DNA of 64,000 nt, from the NCBI GenBank assembly GCA_031308135.1, contig JAHLJT010000631.1, forward strand, positions 210,846,731-210,910,730. Direction: 5' to 3'. The stretch's first letter is position 1, and every line of letters starts with the position of its first letter. The translations under genes were made by a program, and so were the position numbers. Of the stretch, positions 1 through 42,651 are shown in pieces. Source of the DNA: Acheta domesticus. Its lineage: Eukaryota > Arthropoda > Insecta > Orthoptera > Gryllidae. A model generated the notes under the pieces. The model saw only the letters and a program-made list of their open reading frames with translations, did not search any database and was not told the DNA's origin.

Positions 1-935
1 TTTAAAGCATATATACTCGTAAATATAATAATGTAAAAAAATCGCCGATAATGTAAATATTAACGACGTGAGAGACAAGTAAAAAAATTTACATTTTGGT
101 AATTTTTGAAAAAACCAACCGATAGACCAAAATGGCTTTTATGTCATTGATAGAGTACATTTACCACTATCCCTACCAAAAGTTTAAAGAAAAAATTTGG
201 AGCCGTTTTTGAGAAAATTTTGTTTTTGTAATTTTTTAAAATTGCACATATTGCACGCAATATTGCACGAAAACTACCAAAATTGTGAAAAACATTTACA
301 TGACCTTTATTAAAAAACTCAATATGCAGAACAAATTTTATTTCAAGAAAAAATCTCTATCTTCAATTTTGTAGTTGGAGAAAGACGCCGAAAAAAATTC
401 AAACTTTCACAATTTTCGAAAATTCAGAGCTGTACGTGAAAATCGGACCTATGCCATGTTAAAAAGTGTATTTTCTTCTATTCATACAAGAAATTTAAAG
501 AAAAAATTTGGAGCCGTTTTTGAGAAAATGTTGAAAATCCCCGGGGGGCTTCATATAAAGTACCCCCACATTGTAAAGAATCTTTTTCAAAATCACAAAG
601 CTTCGACTAGAATCAGATCGACTGGGGAATATCAATTTTGAAGAAAATCGACCGAACGGTTTAGGCGCTAGCGTTGACCACAGACCGACAGACGGACGGA
701 ATGCCGTCAATCGATTTTTAAGTATAAAGAAGCAACAAATTATGTATTTTGACCACATCACGCGATAGAGGATTTTTTTTCTTAATTTAGCAACTGGTTT
801 TATCCACTTATTCGTTTTCACGGCCCGGCAATTAATTTTTTTCCGCCGAAAATTGGCCATTTTTTCGCGCAGCATTACATAACTTTCCCTATACTACGTA
901 TATCACTCCGTGTATACGTACGTATACGGGAAAGT
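1..935 (+). repeat. CTAGTGG/ACTTTCCC family repeat, copy 1 (left end outside window)
   Basis: AT-rich dispersed repeat ending in a fold-back: CTTTCCCTATAC then, about 30 bases later, GTATACGGGAAAG. It holds the family's gaccgacagacggacgga tract near 685-700. Positions 1-690 match the reverse complement of about 31020-31700 (copy 3). Short ORFs such as 375-641 fall inside the repeat and recur in other copies with no recognisable protein similarity, so I treat it as non-coding. The left end lies outside the window. Confidence 0.8.
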
Positions 936-1288
936 AAAAATAAAAAGCGATGAAGTTGACAATGCATTATTTGTACTACATTGTGCTGCTCGTAATTTTT
1001 CTTGTTCCTTATTAACCCATGGATGGGCCATTAGAATTTCAGGCATTTTACTGTTTGCTGGAACGAAATTGTTTTCTTTGTTCATGACTAAAGACCGGAT
1101 TTTTGTGCAGTAAAACTCTCTAAAAGGTGCAGTTAAAACATCAAAATGTACAAAAACATGCAATAAAAAGATAAAGTCTTTGCAAATCGGTATTATGTAG
1201 CCTAAAAACATCAGTTAATTCCCCAATTCAAAACCCCAGTTAATCAACTTATTTTATATTTTGGATGTGATAGGAGAATGAAATGTTG
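936..1288. other. Unassigned AT-rich stretch with hAT-like scraps
   Basis: No gene seen. The motif AATCCGGTCTTTAGTCATGA (minus strand, near 1082-1101) recurs near 2579 and, with changes, near 20946, so the stretch probably belongs to an old dispersed DNA transposon. No ends were defined. Confidence 0.35.
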
Positions 1289-1518
1289 TACTTTGGTTTT
1301 TATTTCTTGGCGCGTGGGGTCTTGTCTTCAGGATGGAATATCTCACGGTATTTCGCGTCGTTTTCGGTCGTACCACTAGGGGTCGCTTAATCTCCAGCAC
1401 TGCTCGATAGTCACGATCATGCGACTCCTAGCGGCACGAACGAAAATGACGCGAAATACCTTGCGATATTTCATCCTGAAGACAAGACCCTACGTGCCAA
1501 GAAATAAAAACCCGAGTA
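1289..1518. mobile_element. 230-bp palindromic MITE, copy 1
   Basis: The two halves are near-complete reverse complements. The left end reads TACTTTGGTTTTTATTTCTT and the right end is its complement (AAGAAATAAAAACCCGAGTA), with gatcatgcgactcc-like centre arms. It encodes no protein. The second copy at 56411-56641 shares the same ends. Flanks are TG on the left and TA on the right, probably a mutated TA target duplication, as made by mariner/Tc1-type transposases. As single-stranded DNA or RNA it would fold into one long hairpin. Confidence 0.8.
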
Positions 1519-2529
1519 TATGATTCTAATGTTTTTATTATAATTAAGTTGGTACATATTGTTTAAACAAAGTATATTTGACATTTTAAATATTATTCGC
1601 ACACAAGATAAAATGAGCATAAAAATATAAAAAAGAAAATACGAAAATTGAAAAATACAAATATATCTCCAGATATAAAAAATAATTAAGTGAGAGAAGA
1701 AATATTCTGAATTGTTTCCCTTATAATTTACAATTATGCATATTTCCAAAATATTTTATGGGAAATTATTACATCTTTAATCAACTAATATTCTCGTACG
1801 ATTCAGAAAGGCAATTTTCGTTCTACATTTACACTTGTTTGTGTGCCGAGCCTCACTCTGACGTACGTATGCACGCAGTCAAAAGCGGTCAAAAACTGCG
1901 TTCATTCTCTCTCGTATCTCGCAGGGCAACTTATGTTCCGAGAAATTCGATGAATTTGAAACGCAATGCAGCTTCCCATGAAGCTTCGCGCCCGGACGTA
2001 AGATCAAATGTTTCTTGCTCTTGCAGTCTCGTGGTGGTAAGTTCAGCGAAGACTGACAAAACGGATAAAGGATCCAATTGGGAAGATAGACCCCGAACAT
2101 AGCGTTCTCTGAGCGGTCGCAGCCAAGGGGCTCGGACCTAGTTCATGGTAACACCCCATATCCCTGCTGTAGTAACTCAAAAATTTTAACTAGAATAATT
2201 GAAGATAGACGCTCAGTTCATAGGGTAACAAAATGCAGAATTGATACATATTAACAACACCCGGGTTTAACAGACCAATAAAAACTGTTTCCCTAAATTA
2301 AACCTTCAAAGAAAGATAAATTAAAACAAGTTGATAATATCAAATTTATATTTTATGAAATAATTCTATGAATCTTTTAAATTCATTCAGTAAAATCCCA
2401 AAATGTGCAATTTTCGGGCAGCATTACATAAAACGTGCAATACCATGCAATAACCCCCCAAACGTACAATTTCGTGCAAAATAAAACAAGTACTAATATT
2501 ACGTCAGTTTCATGTTTCAGACTTCTATC
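1519..2529. other. Unassigned intergenic DNA
   Basis: No convincing gene. The longest open frame (1758-2102, +, 114 codons) has no recognisable domain and opens in AT-rich DNA. Near 2400-2490 the word gtgcaat/tgcaata repeats several times, which resembles subterminal repeats of hAT elements, and a hAT transposase scrap follows at 2530. Confidence 0.4.
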
Positions 2530-2816
2530 AAGGTTTCATCCAATTTCAAGTAAGCAAAGAAAAGGTGCAGCTACATGGGAATCCGGTCTTTAGTCATGAC
2601 ATTAATCGATGGAATATATTATCAACAGTGATGGATTTAGATAAAAAGCGAAATTATCTTACATTAAAACGACTTTGCCTTATAAGATGGTCATCGTGGA
2701 ACGATTTCTTAAAAGCTATAAGATTTGTATACTTTAATATTTTGCAAGATTTAACAATATTTACATTTTCTAACAAAATATCTGGAACCCGAAACATGAC
2801 AAAGGGAAGTGGAAAT
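2530..2816 (+). pseudogene. hAT transposase fragment (ZMYM1-like)
   Basis: An open frame at 2565-2819 contains LTLKRLCLIRWSSWNDFLKA, which resembles the 'LKRLxxTRWSSRxDSLKAL' stretch of hAT/ZMYM1-type transposases, upstream of the C-terminal dimerisation region. Only about 85 codons remain and no zinc finger or complete RNase-H core is present. The fragment is cut on its right by the start of a CTAGTGG/ACTTTCCC family repeat. This is inferred from remembered family motifs; a protein-profile search would settle it. Confidence 0.5.
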
Positions 2817-4460
2817 TAGTGGTACTACAACAGAACATACTTTCCCGTGTTACTGGAAACAGCTACGTAGGATTGAAATATATCACTTTCTGCGCTACTG
2901 ACATCTTAGCTATTATTTGAAAACATTCAATTCAACCAAGATGCGAACAACTCACTGTTTCCATCGCAGTGTTTTCAAAACTATGTGAATTATACAACTA
3001 CTTAAAAATATAATGCAAACGTTTTGTAAACGTGTATTGGAAAAATGAGCCTGATATCATACAGCTACGAGTACGAGTATCTAGTCACAACAACGACACG
3101 TAATTCACAGATATTCGCGACCGCTCAAGGGAATTCCATTGTTGCATTCCCTGCATTGTTGATACTTCCTTAAAGAGCTAGCAAATTTTATTTCAAATAT
3201 TTTAAAATGAATAATTTCTAAACGTTTAATGTGTAAATGCATAACAAAAGATCGAATGTAAAAACGAACAAAGAAATAATATACAAAATTGCAAATTCTA
3301 ATTTACGACGCATCCGACTGACTGAATCGCAGTAAATTTGCCGCGGGCTATTATGTTTGTCACGAAATTATAGAAAAACTACTCGTATTTTCAAAGAAAT
3401 AAGAATGACCTTATTTGAAGATGTATTTTTGATAAATACATTTCATTGAGAAAACCAGGTGCCATCTATCGCCGCCCAAAGTACATTTTTTGACATTTTC
3501 TCAATTTTTCGGTTTCCTAATGGTAGAACGGAAATATTTATTTTAGAATATTAAAGAATACTAAAACCACGTCCTAAATGGCCATTTTCTTTTAAAAATT
3601 TGTAGCCGTTTTTAAGAAAATAATTAAGCGCTACTAAAAATGCGATATTTGAAGTTCTGTTTCACAGAAAATGTTTGAGTTCTCAAAAATCTTAATTTGA
3701 AGTCATTTGTAGCAATTACACTCAGAAATATAATATTGTTCGCAAATTGCTGGTAACGTGCATATTAAATATGTGACGAGATCTTTCTAAAAATATACAT
3801 TTGTGTAATTTTTGAAAAAAAGAATCTCAAAATAAACTTTACATGCAGAGTGCAAGAGTGCAATTAGCACTATCCGTTCCAAAAGTTTGAAGAAAAATTT
3901 GGAGCCATCGATGAAAAAATGGCTTGAGCGTTTCAGAAAATGCGCAGTTTTGAGCTAGTTTTCACAGAAGCTCTTATGCAAAATCTCAAAGCTTCGGCTC
4001 GACCCAGATAGAGATTTCTTCAATTTGGAAAAAATCCTACGCATGGTTTAGGCGCTAGTGGTGTTCACAGACGGACGGACAGACGGACAGACTGACAGAC
4101 ATGTCATGTGTAGATATGCGTCCCTGAGCTTTCGCTCTTATTGGGGCATTGTTCCGTGTTCTCAGTGTGCACTGTAATTACTTTATCTGTAATTACTTTA
4201 CCTGTCGACCGTGTATTATGCTTGTCCTGTGTTATGTGTCTGTGTTGCAATATTTATGTTGTAAGTGCATCCGTAAGTTTAATAAGAATATAAGGCAAAC
4301 CTGATAAGACAGACAGACTGACAGACGTTTTCAAAAAAGCCACTTTTTCGGTAACAGGGGACCCCAAAAGTGTATTTCCGTTGAAATCTCGAAATCGATT
4401 TTCCTCAGCATTACATAACTTTCCTTATACCACGTATAGACTTATGTATACGGGAAAGTA
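2816..4460 (+). repeat. CTAGTGG/ACTTTCCC family repeat, copy 2
   Basis: This copy has both ends. The start is TTAGTGGTACTACAACAG followed by ACTTTCCCGTGTTACTGG. The end is cagcattacataactttcc followed by TATACGGGAAAGTA. The gacggacagac tract occurs near 4070-4105. About 200 bp (roughly 4105-4310), bounded by repeats of gacagactgacagac, look inserted or locally rearranged. Non-coding. Confidence 0.75.
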
Positions 4461-4971
4461 AAAAGGAGTAGAAAAAAATATAGTGCCTCTTTAAATACCC
4501 ATTTTACATTTTTAAATGCCTATTTTGCTTATCTATTTCTACAGCTTTTCGTGCTGGCTATAAATCCGCAGCTTAGCGATTATATAACTGATTTTTAAAT
4601 TTCTGGGTTTGCTTTTACACTTACACTTAAAAATACGTTAATTCTCCCAAATTTGTGTTCTATTCGCGGCAATTTGCAAATCGCTTATCACCGGCTAAGA
4701 TGGCAGAGTGATAACTGTTTCTGCTGCAGCATCTCTGATCGGGGAACCTAGTCCAGACGGTGGTGAATATTTTCGACACTATCAATATACTACGATAGCT
4801 ACGTCGAAGTCGGTCACTGTCTCGAGGAGAATTCTAGGGGCAGCTACTCTGATGGTTTTTCGTGATGGTTTCTCAAGCGAACGCCGGAGCAGTATCGTAA
4901 CAAACGGGCCAGAGACCGGTCGCAATCTCCTCCTCATTCTCTCCCCACTCCTCTCCTCTTACACTCACACA
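4461..4971. other. Unassigned intergenic DNA
   Basis: No gene recognised. The open frame at 4708-4980 (+) has no family motifs. The stretch ends in a pyrimidine-rich run (ctcctcctcattctctcccc) next to the hAT target duplication. Confidence 0.4.
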
Positions 4972-5725
4972 CGGGGTTGAGCAAAATACTTTAAATTTAG
5001 TATTGAAATACTTCACCAAAATACTTTGTAAATAAGTATTTAAATACATACTCAAAATACGATTTTGATTTGCTAAATACATACGTATTTAAGATACTTC
5101 AAATACTCAAAATACCATAAATATAATAATTTGGTGATATATCTCTTTTATTGTAACAATTTATTGTAATTGTCATTTACAATAAATTAGTAATTGTCAG
5201 TCATATAAACTTCTTAACAATAACTAACTGTAATATACATAGTGTATAAACACTTTCAAATATAAAATGATATAAAAATATGTCTAACTCAAATAAACGG
5301 AATTTCCTTTTAAAATGACTAATTTTTTAAACAAATCATTAGGCAAATCGCTAGTTGACGAATGTATAAAACCCGCAAAGGAAAACAACTGGCACGGATG
5401 AACATAAACTAACTTTTTATTAATTTCGATTTATCATTTAAGAAAAATTCTATTCATTTTATAAAAAATAATAAAATTCAAATTAAACAGCTGAAAGGAC
5501 TTTTATTTTTGTTTCAACGAGCGGAATCAAATAAAAAGAAACTATCCCCTTTATCTTCTTGTTCATTTGTTTTTAAAGTATTTCTTGTTTTAAATACATC
5601 CATTTTGTGTATTAAATAATCTCCAAAATGCATTCCCAAAAAATTCAAAAATACTGTTTTGCAAATACAAAATTTATTTAAAATATGAATTTCAAATACA
5701 CGTAATTAAATGCTGCCCAATCCTG
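4972..5725. mobile_element. Non-autonomous hAT element, 754 bp
   Basis: Imperfect 8-bp target duplication: CTCACACA at 4964-4971 and CTCATACA at 5726-5733 (7 of 8 match). The left end is CGGGGTTGAGCAAAATACTT; the complement of the right end is CAGGATTGGGCAGCATTTAA. Both ends carry repeated aaatac/gtattt words, the subterminal repeats common in hAT MITEs. No transposase coding is visible. The 8-bp duplication and CAGGGTTG-like tips assign it to hAT. Confidence 0.7.
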
Positions 5726-5739
5726 CTCATACACATGCA

Positions 5740-5990
5740 CTACGCCATTATTTTACCCATTGCGGGAGGCCAGTCGGCAGTTTAGAGCTTGTCTCCGCTG
5801 GAGCGGTGCCCCGCTGAGGGAGATATCTGGAGAGGGAAAATCCCGCAAGCCGAAGTTTATGTCGGCGCCAGAACTCACATCCCAGCGGGGAGGAACAGCG
5901 CCGCCTCCCGGCTTTAACATGCACTACGCTCACGGGACTAATGACTAAAGTAGTTGACCCGCGCGGAAACTAAAAACTCAATCGCTCATC
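5740..5990 (+). repeat. Short copy of the GC-rich repeat seen at 61600-61850
   Basis: This stretch aligns by eye with the last ~250 bp of the GC-rich unit ending near 61850. Shared words include GCTGGAGCGGTGCC, GGGAGATA, GTCGG and, at the end, ACTAATGA and ACCCGC.CGGAAAC. Only the 3' part is present here, as expected of a 5'-truncated retroposed copy. It starts just after the hAT element. No coding potential recognised. Confidence 0.6.
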
Positions 5991-8050
5991 TACCATGTTC
6001 TTATCTTCTCAATGCCGGAGATCATGACCCTTTCTCAGATGTCAGTCTCTTGAATAGGATTGCTGCGACTTAAGTTACATAAATGTAAAAATTCAAGGCG
6101 GTACCGTGAATTGCTGAATTGCATTGAAATTCGAGAAAAATGCCTGTCAAAGTGAGACGCATGGGTTTTGAGATATTCCAGAGAAAGGAAGCACGTAACA
6201 AGAATGATGCTTTTAGGCTTTTGGTGAGTACATTATCACTTCTGTTATGCTGCTTCTGCAACTGTGACGCTGATTATCGACTTAAAAGACGATTCGGTTT
6301 CCTTTTTTGTGATTAAGCCTGGTATCTAATCATTTATCAATCTTCAGAAATATCTCTTTCTTATGAAGTGTGCTTGTAACAATATGTAACTATGAATTTG
6401 TACATATTCATAATAATGTGTGTACAGTCACTACATGCGCGAGTACACATACAAATGCATATTTTTACATTAACATATTTCAATTAAATTATTCTCACGG
6501 TCAAAAATTTAATTAATAAGTAATTCTACAGTCTCGTGTTTCTCGTATCACTCGACCACTGAAAGTTTCTGGACATACGTGAGAGGCCAATGACCTTCGG
6601 GCACTACCGCAATGAGACCGGAAAACCACTAAACAGATCCTCCTCTAAACAAGGAAATATTGAGTAAGGTTAATTGAATTCGCTTTACCTAAAGTTATTT
6701 CCTGGATAATAAGATGGACTGGATGAAATAAACAGGGAGATAAACAATATGTCAAATCGTAAACAGGACACATAAAAAGTACGGTACTACTTCTTCCTGC
6801 TAGTATGTAAACCAGGTCAATGTCAAGTCAATTCCTGAGCACGCTTCTGAACTTGTTTCAAGGAGCTAAGAGAAAGCGTGCAAACTTGGAGTGCATAATT
6901 TTCACTAATTAGTTCATTAATGATGAAATTAAAAAGTCCTCATGCCTTATTCATAAAGAGGCTTCCCAGCGGCAAGAAATGATATGGTCGTTTTGTCCTT
7001 GAATTCGTCTTTTCTACATTTAACGAGTTTCCTTCGTATCGCGAGATGCACTGTAAATATATTTGTTACTTCTGATTATGCAAATTTTATTCCCACATCT
7101 TTTGTAATTTCTTATTGAGATAGAAGATACGAATTCGGACAGGTATTGAACGTTGCGATCCGCCGACAAACATTCTTCGTTGCCACGCCAACATCGACTG
7201 AAAATTGATTCCAAGAAAATATTCAAAGCGCTGTGCCTTTAAGCATGAGGAAGTAAAAATTAGTGTAGAAATGTTTTTACATATCGGACGCATAATAATG
7301 TACTTAACTTCAAAAGAAATGCTCCCATTGCTGATTCTATATTTCAATTTTGTTTGATCTTCTAATTATATTAAATTCTAATGTTAGAGATTTGACCATT
7401 TAAGTGAATCCCAGGGCGGCGAATTTCGGAACCAGTTTTAAGTTGTTAATTCCGCCGTCATAAAACATTACAGTCGTGTTAATCTTCTGTATCAATAATG
7501 AAATGACACGTATTGAAGATTTGTAAGTTTTGGAAATTGGATTCATTAGAAAACAGAAAACATGAGTAAATCAATGGAACAAGAATGTACATAATAATTT
7601 AACTCGACATACCACTCTTCTCGTTTTTACTATTACCAGTTCCTGAAAAATAATACCAGTCGTAGATTTGAAGAGAATATTACTTTGTGTTTAAGAAATT
7701 CTAAATATTAAGCATATTTGTAAACAAAAATGCCCCCATTCAATTTTTGTGTGTTTATTTATTTTAAATATTAAGATCGTGAAATTATTATTTTGTGAAC
7801 TGTAGTCCCACACGTCTAGAAATTGTGTAGGGAACGTTTTAAATGAATTGAAATCGCTCACCGAATTTTATTTATTTAATTTTGAAATGAGCGGCACTAC
7901 TGTAGAGACCCATGTCATGTTTAAGAAAAGATACACCACTTATTGTATCTAACACATTGTCTTTCCTTTTATTCTACGCACACTTAAATTTTGTAGCTTT
8001 TGTACTCAATTAAAACAGAAAACAGGTTGTAAACACGTATTTTAATGAGA
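5991..8050. other. Intergenic DNA upstream of SPoCk, nothing recognised
   Basis: About 2 kb of AT-rich sequence. Open frames such as 7020-7226 and 7087-7347 (-) are short, overlap each other in different frames and show no motif. No RNA gene or bounded transposon was found. Confidence 0.45.
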
Positions 8051-8285
8051 AAGGTAATTTATTTTGATGTAATAAATGGTCGCAAGTTGAATAGTACGGT
8101 ACGCGCGCAGTGAAATATCTTTCATGAACGTTCATGAATTCTGATGGGCTTGGGTAGAGAAAGAGAAACTCCAGAAGGCGTCCCAGTCGGTCCCGTCAAG
8201 TGCTTGGCCAGTGTACTAGTTGACCGGCGGTCTCGTCATGTAAATATCATAATAGAGCAGGTTGCGGGGACTGTACCTCTTAATC
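8051..8285 (+). promoter_or_regulatory. Probable SPoCk promoter and 5' leader
   Basis: The ~230 bp before the SPoCk start codon are less AT-rich than the surroundings and contain several CG steps (gtacgcgcgcag, ggcgtcccagtcggtcccg, gaccggcggtctcgtc). No TATA box is placed with confidence. The transcription start and any upstream non-coding exon cannot be fixed from sequence alone. Confidence 0.35.
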
Positions 8286-39438
<31,153 letters not shown>

Positions 39439-42400
39439 CAATCAAGGAAAACCAGAAGTAAGGCCCGTGTAGATTAAACATTATTTATGAACTTGAGGAC
39501 TTATCAACAAACAAAGAAGTCTGTCATAAATAAGAGGAGGGCATCTTCTGGTATGGTAAACAAAATGAGAAATTGCATCAAAGACATCTGCTTTGTTGTG
39601 GAAATATATCCTGATGACATCAATAAGATGGAAACCTTTTTCTGTGATTTGTAGTTTTATGTTATGTTTTGTAAGTAGCTTTGCATTTTGTACAGCATCT
39701 GAAGTCTAAAATAATCTTGATGCCATTCCATCGGATTTTTTTAGTCATAAACATCAGGACATACTTCTGTCAACATGCAAATATGAATAATGAATTACTC
39801 TGATGGAGGATCTGTGATATAAAGGAAATCAGTAATTCACTGTAATTTTAGTGAAATACTTTCTTTTAAAATGAGAACAAAGTGAAAGTATCAAATCTTT
39901 TGGGGAAAAAAGCATTATTTATCTGTTTATGGTAAAATGTGAAAGTGACAATGCTTGATATGCCTAATAAGCGATTTTATGAAAATATTGATTGTTAAAT
40001 GATGGACAGTTTAGGAAATTCAGGTGTTCCTAATGTAACCTTTGGGTAGAATTATTCAAAATTTATACTAGTTGCAAACATCATCGGACAGAATACTGTA
40101 TACGTTATCCTCTCTTTGATTTGTATTCATACCACTCTCAAAAACCATGTGTGTGTGTGTAAAAATGATTCATATACAATTTATTACTTGCTTTGTGTAT
40201 CTGGAAGTGTCATTTCTTTATCAATGTTTATTGTAGTTTACAGCAGTTGTAGCTGCATTGGTAAATGTCTCCTAAACTTTTCCATTGTTCTCTTAAAAAC
40301 AATGTTACCTCTTTCTAGTGAGAGTTATATTATAGGGTTCCTTGCAATATTTATTCCTTCCTTCAGTAATTTATTGTGTAGCAAATCACCTTTAATTGAC
40401 CTTTTTCTGTTATCTGCTTCATCCAAATGTAATTACATGGAAGCATTTGTTGTATTGCACTGTTATTTACTCAGATAACTTGTTTTTGTTTGGTCAGTAT
40501 TATCTGTTTAGATCAATGGGTAGATATTATTTAGGTAAGTCGCATATTACTGAGAAATATATAGATGTTTGTATACCTGTTCTATTAAAGATGTATGGTG
40601 ATAAGATGAATTGTGCAAGTAGTTATCTAGAAGTAATTCTTATTGTAATTGTATTTAATTATAAAGCTGAGTTGAAATATTTGTAAACAATCAAATTTAA
40701 CATTCATATAGATTTGTGATAAAGCTGCATTTTTCATGTAGTATAGTGTATACTACGTTCACTTCTCTCTCGTTTGCATTTAAAGCACTAATTACTATCT
40801 ATTTAGAACTTTTCAACAAAGTATGGTGCAGAGAAACACTTAGTGTATTAACTCGAATTTGGAAATTAAGAGGAGGAAATTGTGGAGTTTGAAATGTGTG
40901 CATACAAGTACATAGGAATATGTATTGTGTTCTATGCATATAACTATACATGTGTGTTGCAAACTTTTAATTTTGAAAAATGGATAGTATTTTTCTGTAT
41001 GAAATGCACATAATTATTCTAATGAAATATTCGGAAAATTTGCATATTTTTTTGTGCTGTTTTTCTGTAATGAGGGCTCAAATCTTTGTACTTATGTTTC
41101 CCTTGTGTGTAGCTTTCAATAAATGTTGCCAGGTTTTCATAATTTCTTTCACAGTACACTTGGCTGTTTAAGAACTTAGAATTTAAATTGCATTTGCTGC
41201 CATTTACTTAAATATGTATTTTATTTTGTAGTCTGATGAATCCTCAACAGAAATTATAGTTAGTATTGAGTAAAAATGGTTAGAAAGGACCAAATTTTGT
41301 CCTAAGAGTCAAAATTTTCTGTAATTGGTTCTCAACTTGATATACATTGTTACTGATTCTACTAAAAAGCAACTGATGTGTGATTTTTCCAGTTAACATT
41401 CAGATACAATTATCTAGTTCATTACAAGCAAGGGAACAAATTATTGGACCCCACTTCTAGAAGGTTTTAACATTTACTCGCTACGGTGTGTTGCTGTAGA
41501 ATTGTCTTTTGTAGAATGTAGGCTTTTCTGGGGCAGAAACTATACCTTTTTGCAGATGTATGCAGTTTTGGATAAGGGAACATGGTACTTAATAAAGAGA
41601 AGAGGTTTACGTAAATCCAAACACTTAGGTACTTTTAATATATAGGAAAGATGCTGTCTAGAAAAGTTCATAAAATCTTTTGTTGTAGATATTGTCATTT
41701 TGTGCTTAATTGTGCTTTTGTCTTATTGGTTGTGTTGTAAATGTATACTTAGATTTAACGTGTTATAACTGCGATTATGAACAAAATCTTTAGTTAAGAT
41801 CTAATCTTGTACAGAGTATATGCATTAAGTGAAGTAGCAAAATGCTAAATATGAGATTCTTTCCACTAGAGTAACCTGTACAGGATGTTAAATATTCAGT
41901 AGCCTATTTTTCTACTCTAACCTTCCATGGCCTTGAACATGAGTGAGGAAATGTTTTCAGTGGCAGTTATTTGAGTTCGTTGTTGATGTTTGCACTTATT
42001 CAAATTGTTTAATGATTGTTGCATTGTTTGTAACTGTAAGATGTTTTAAAAAAATGCACAGAAGTGAGGATTGTATTTCCAAGTGCTCTCTAACGCTTAT
42101 TTGACATTTCTGAAATTAATTGTATGAATACATCCATATCGGATGCGAGTAGACATAAGGCCAAGTTTGCATTCTGTTTTATGATTGCCAAGTTTGTGTA
42201 TGTGTGTGTGGCCGACAGACTGAGAAAGGTTTCTCTCAGGAATGGTCAAAGATTACTAAGTAATGTAATTTTTGGTTCATACAAAGATGTGAAAAAAAGA
42301 GTAATTTATTTATTTTGTCTAATGTGGTATTTTTTAAGTTATCTTAGCACAATGCTTAATGATAACCATTGTTACATTAAGATTTTTTTTTGCTGTATTT

Positions 42401-42470
42401 CTCATTTTGTTCTATGGTAATTTGCCACAGCCATACTAGTAAAATACACAACTTCCTCCAAGGTGTAATT
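39439..42470 (+). other. SPoCk 3' untranslated region and convergent gap
   Basis: No protein-coding exon recognised. AATAAA signals at 41118-41123 and 41591-41596 are candidate ends of the SPoCk transcript, which would give a 3' UTR of about 1.7-2.2 kb. The smooth AT-rich composition without transposon ends fits a long UTR. Open frames such as 40116-40478 look incidental. Confidence 0.5.
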
Positions 42471-42473
42471 TTT

Positions 42474-42479
42474 TTTATT
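42474..42479 (-). terminator. Candidate CIAPIN1 polyadenylation signal
   Basis: AATAAA on the minus strand about 170 bp past the CIAPIN1 stop codon. The 3' ends of CIAPIN1 and SPoCk face each other here. Confidence 0.5.
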
Positions 42480-42651
42480 AAAGAACCTCTATTTTTCCCC
42501 AAATAAGTCACATATTGCAAACGCCTAGAACTATTGATTACATGTTTTAAATAAGTTTGATGAGTTGCTGGTTCACGAACACTTCATTATACTGCAGATA
42601 AATAAGCTTGAATGCTTAAAATGTACACTTTTCACTTCAGTTTCTCCATAA

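Noticed and set aside
375..641. 88-codon frame in repeat copy 1, with a longer version at 31022-31408
   Set aside because: Recurs only in diverged repeat copies with frameshifts and has no protein similarity; part of the repeat.
8262..8285. Upstream in-frame extension of SPoCk exon 1
   Set aside because: It would need a TTG start; the ATG at 8286 is the natural one.
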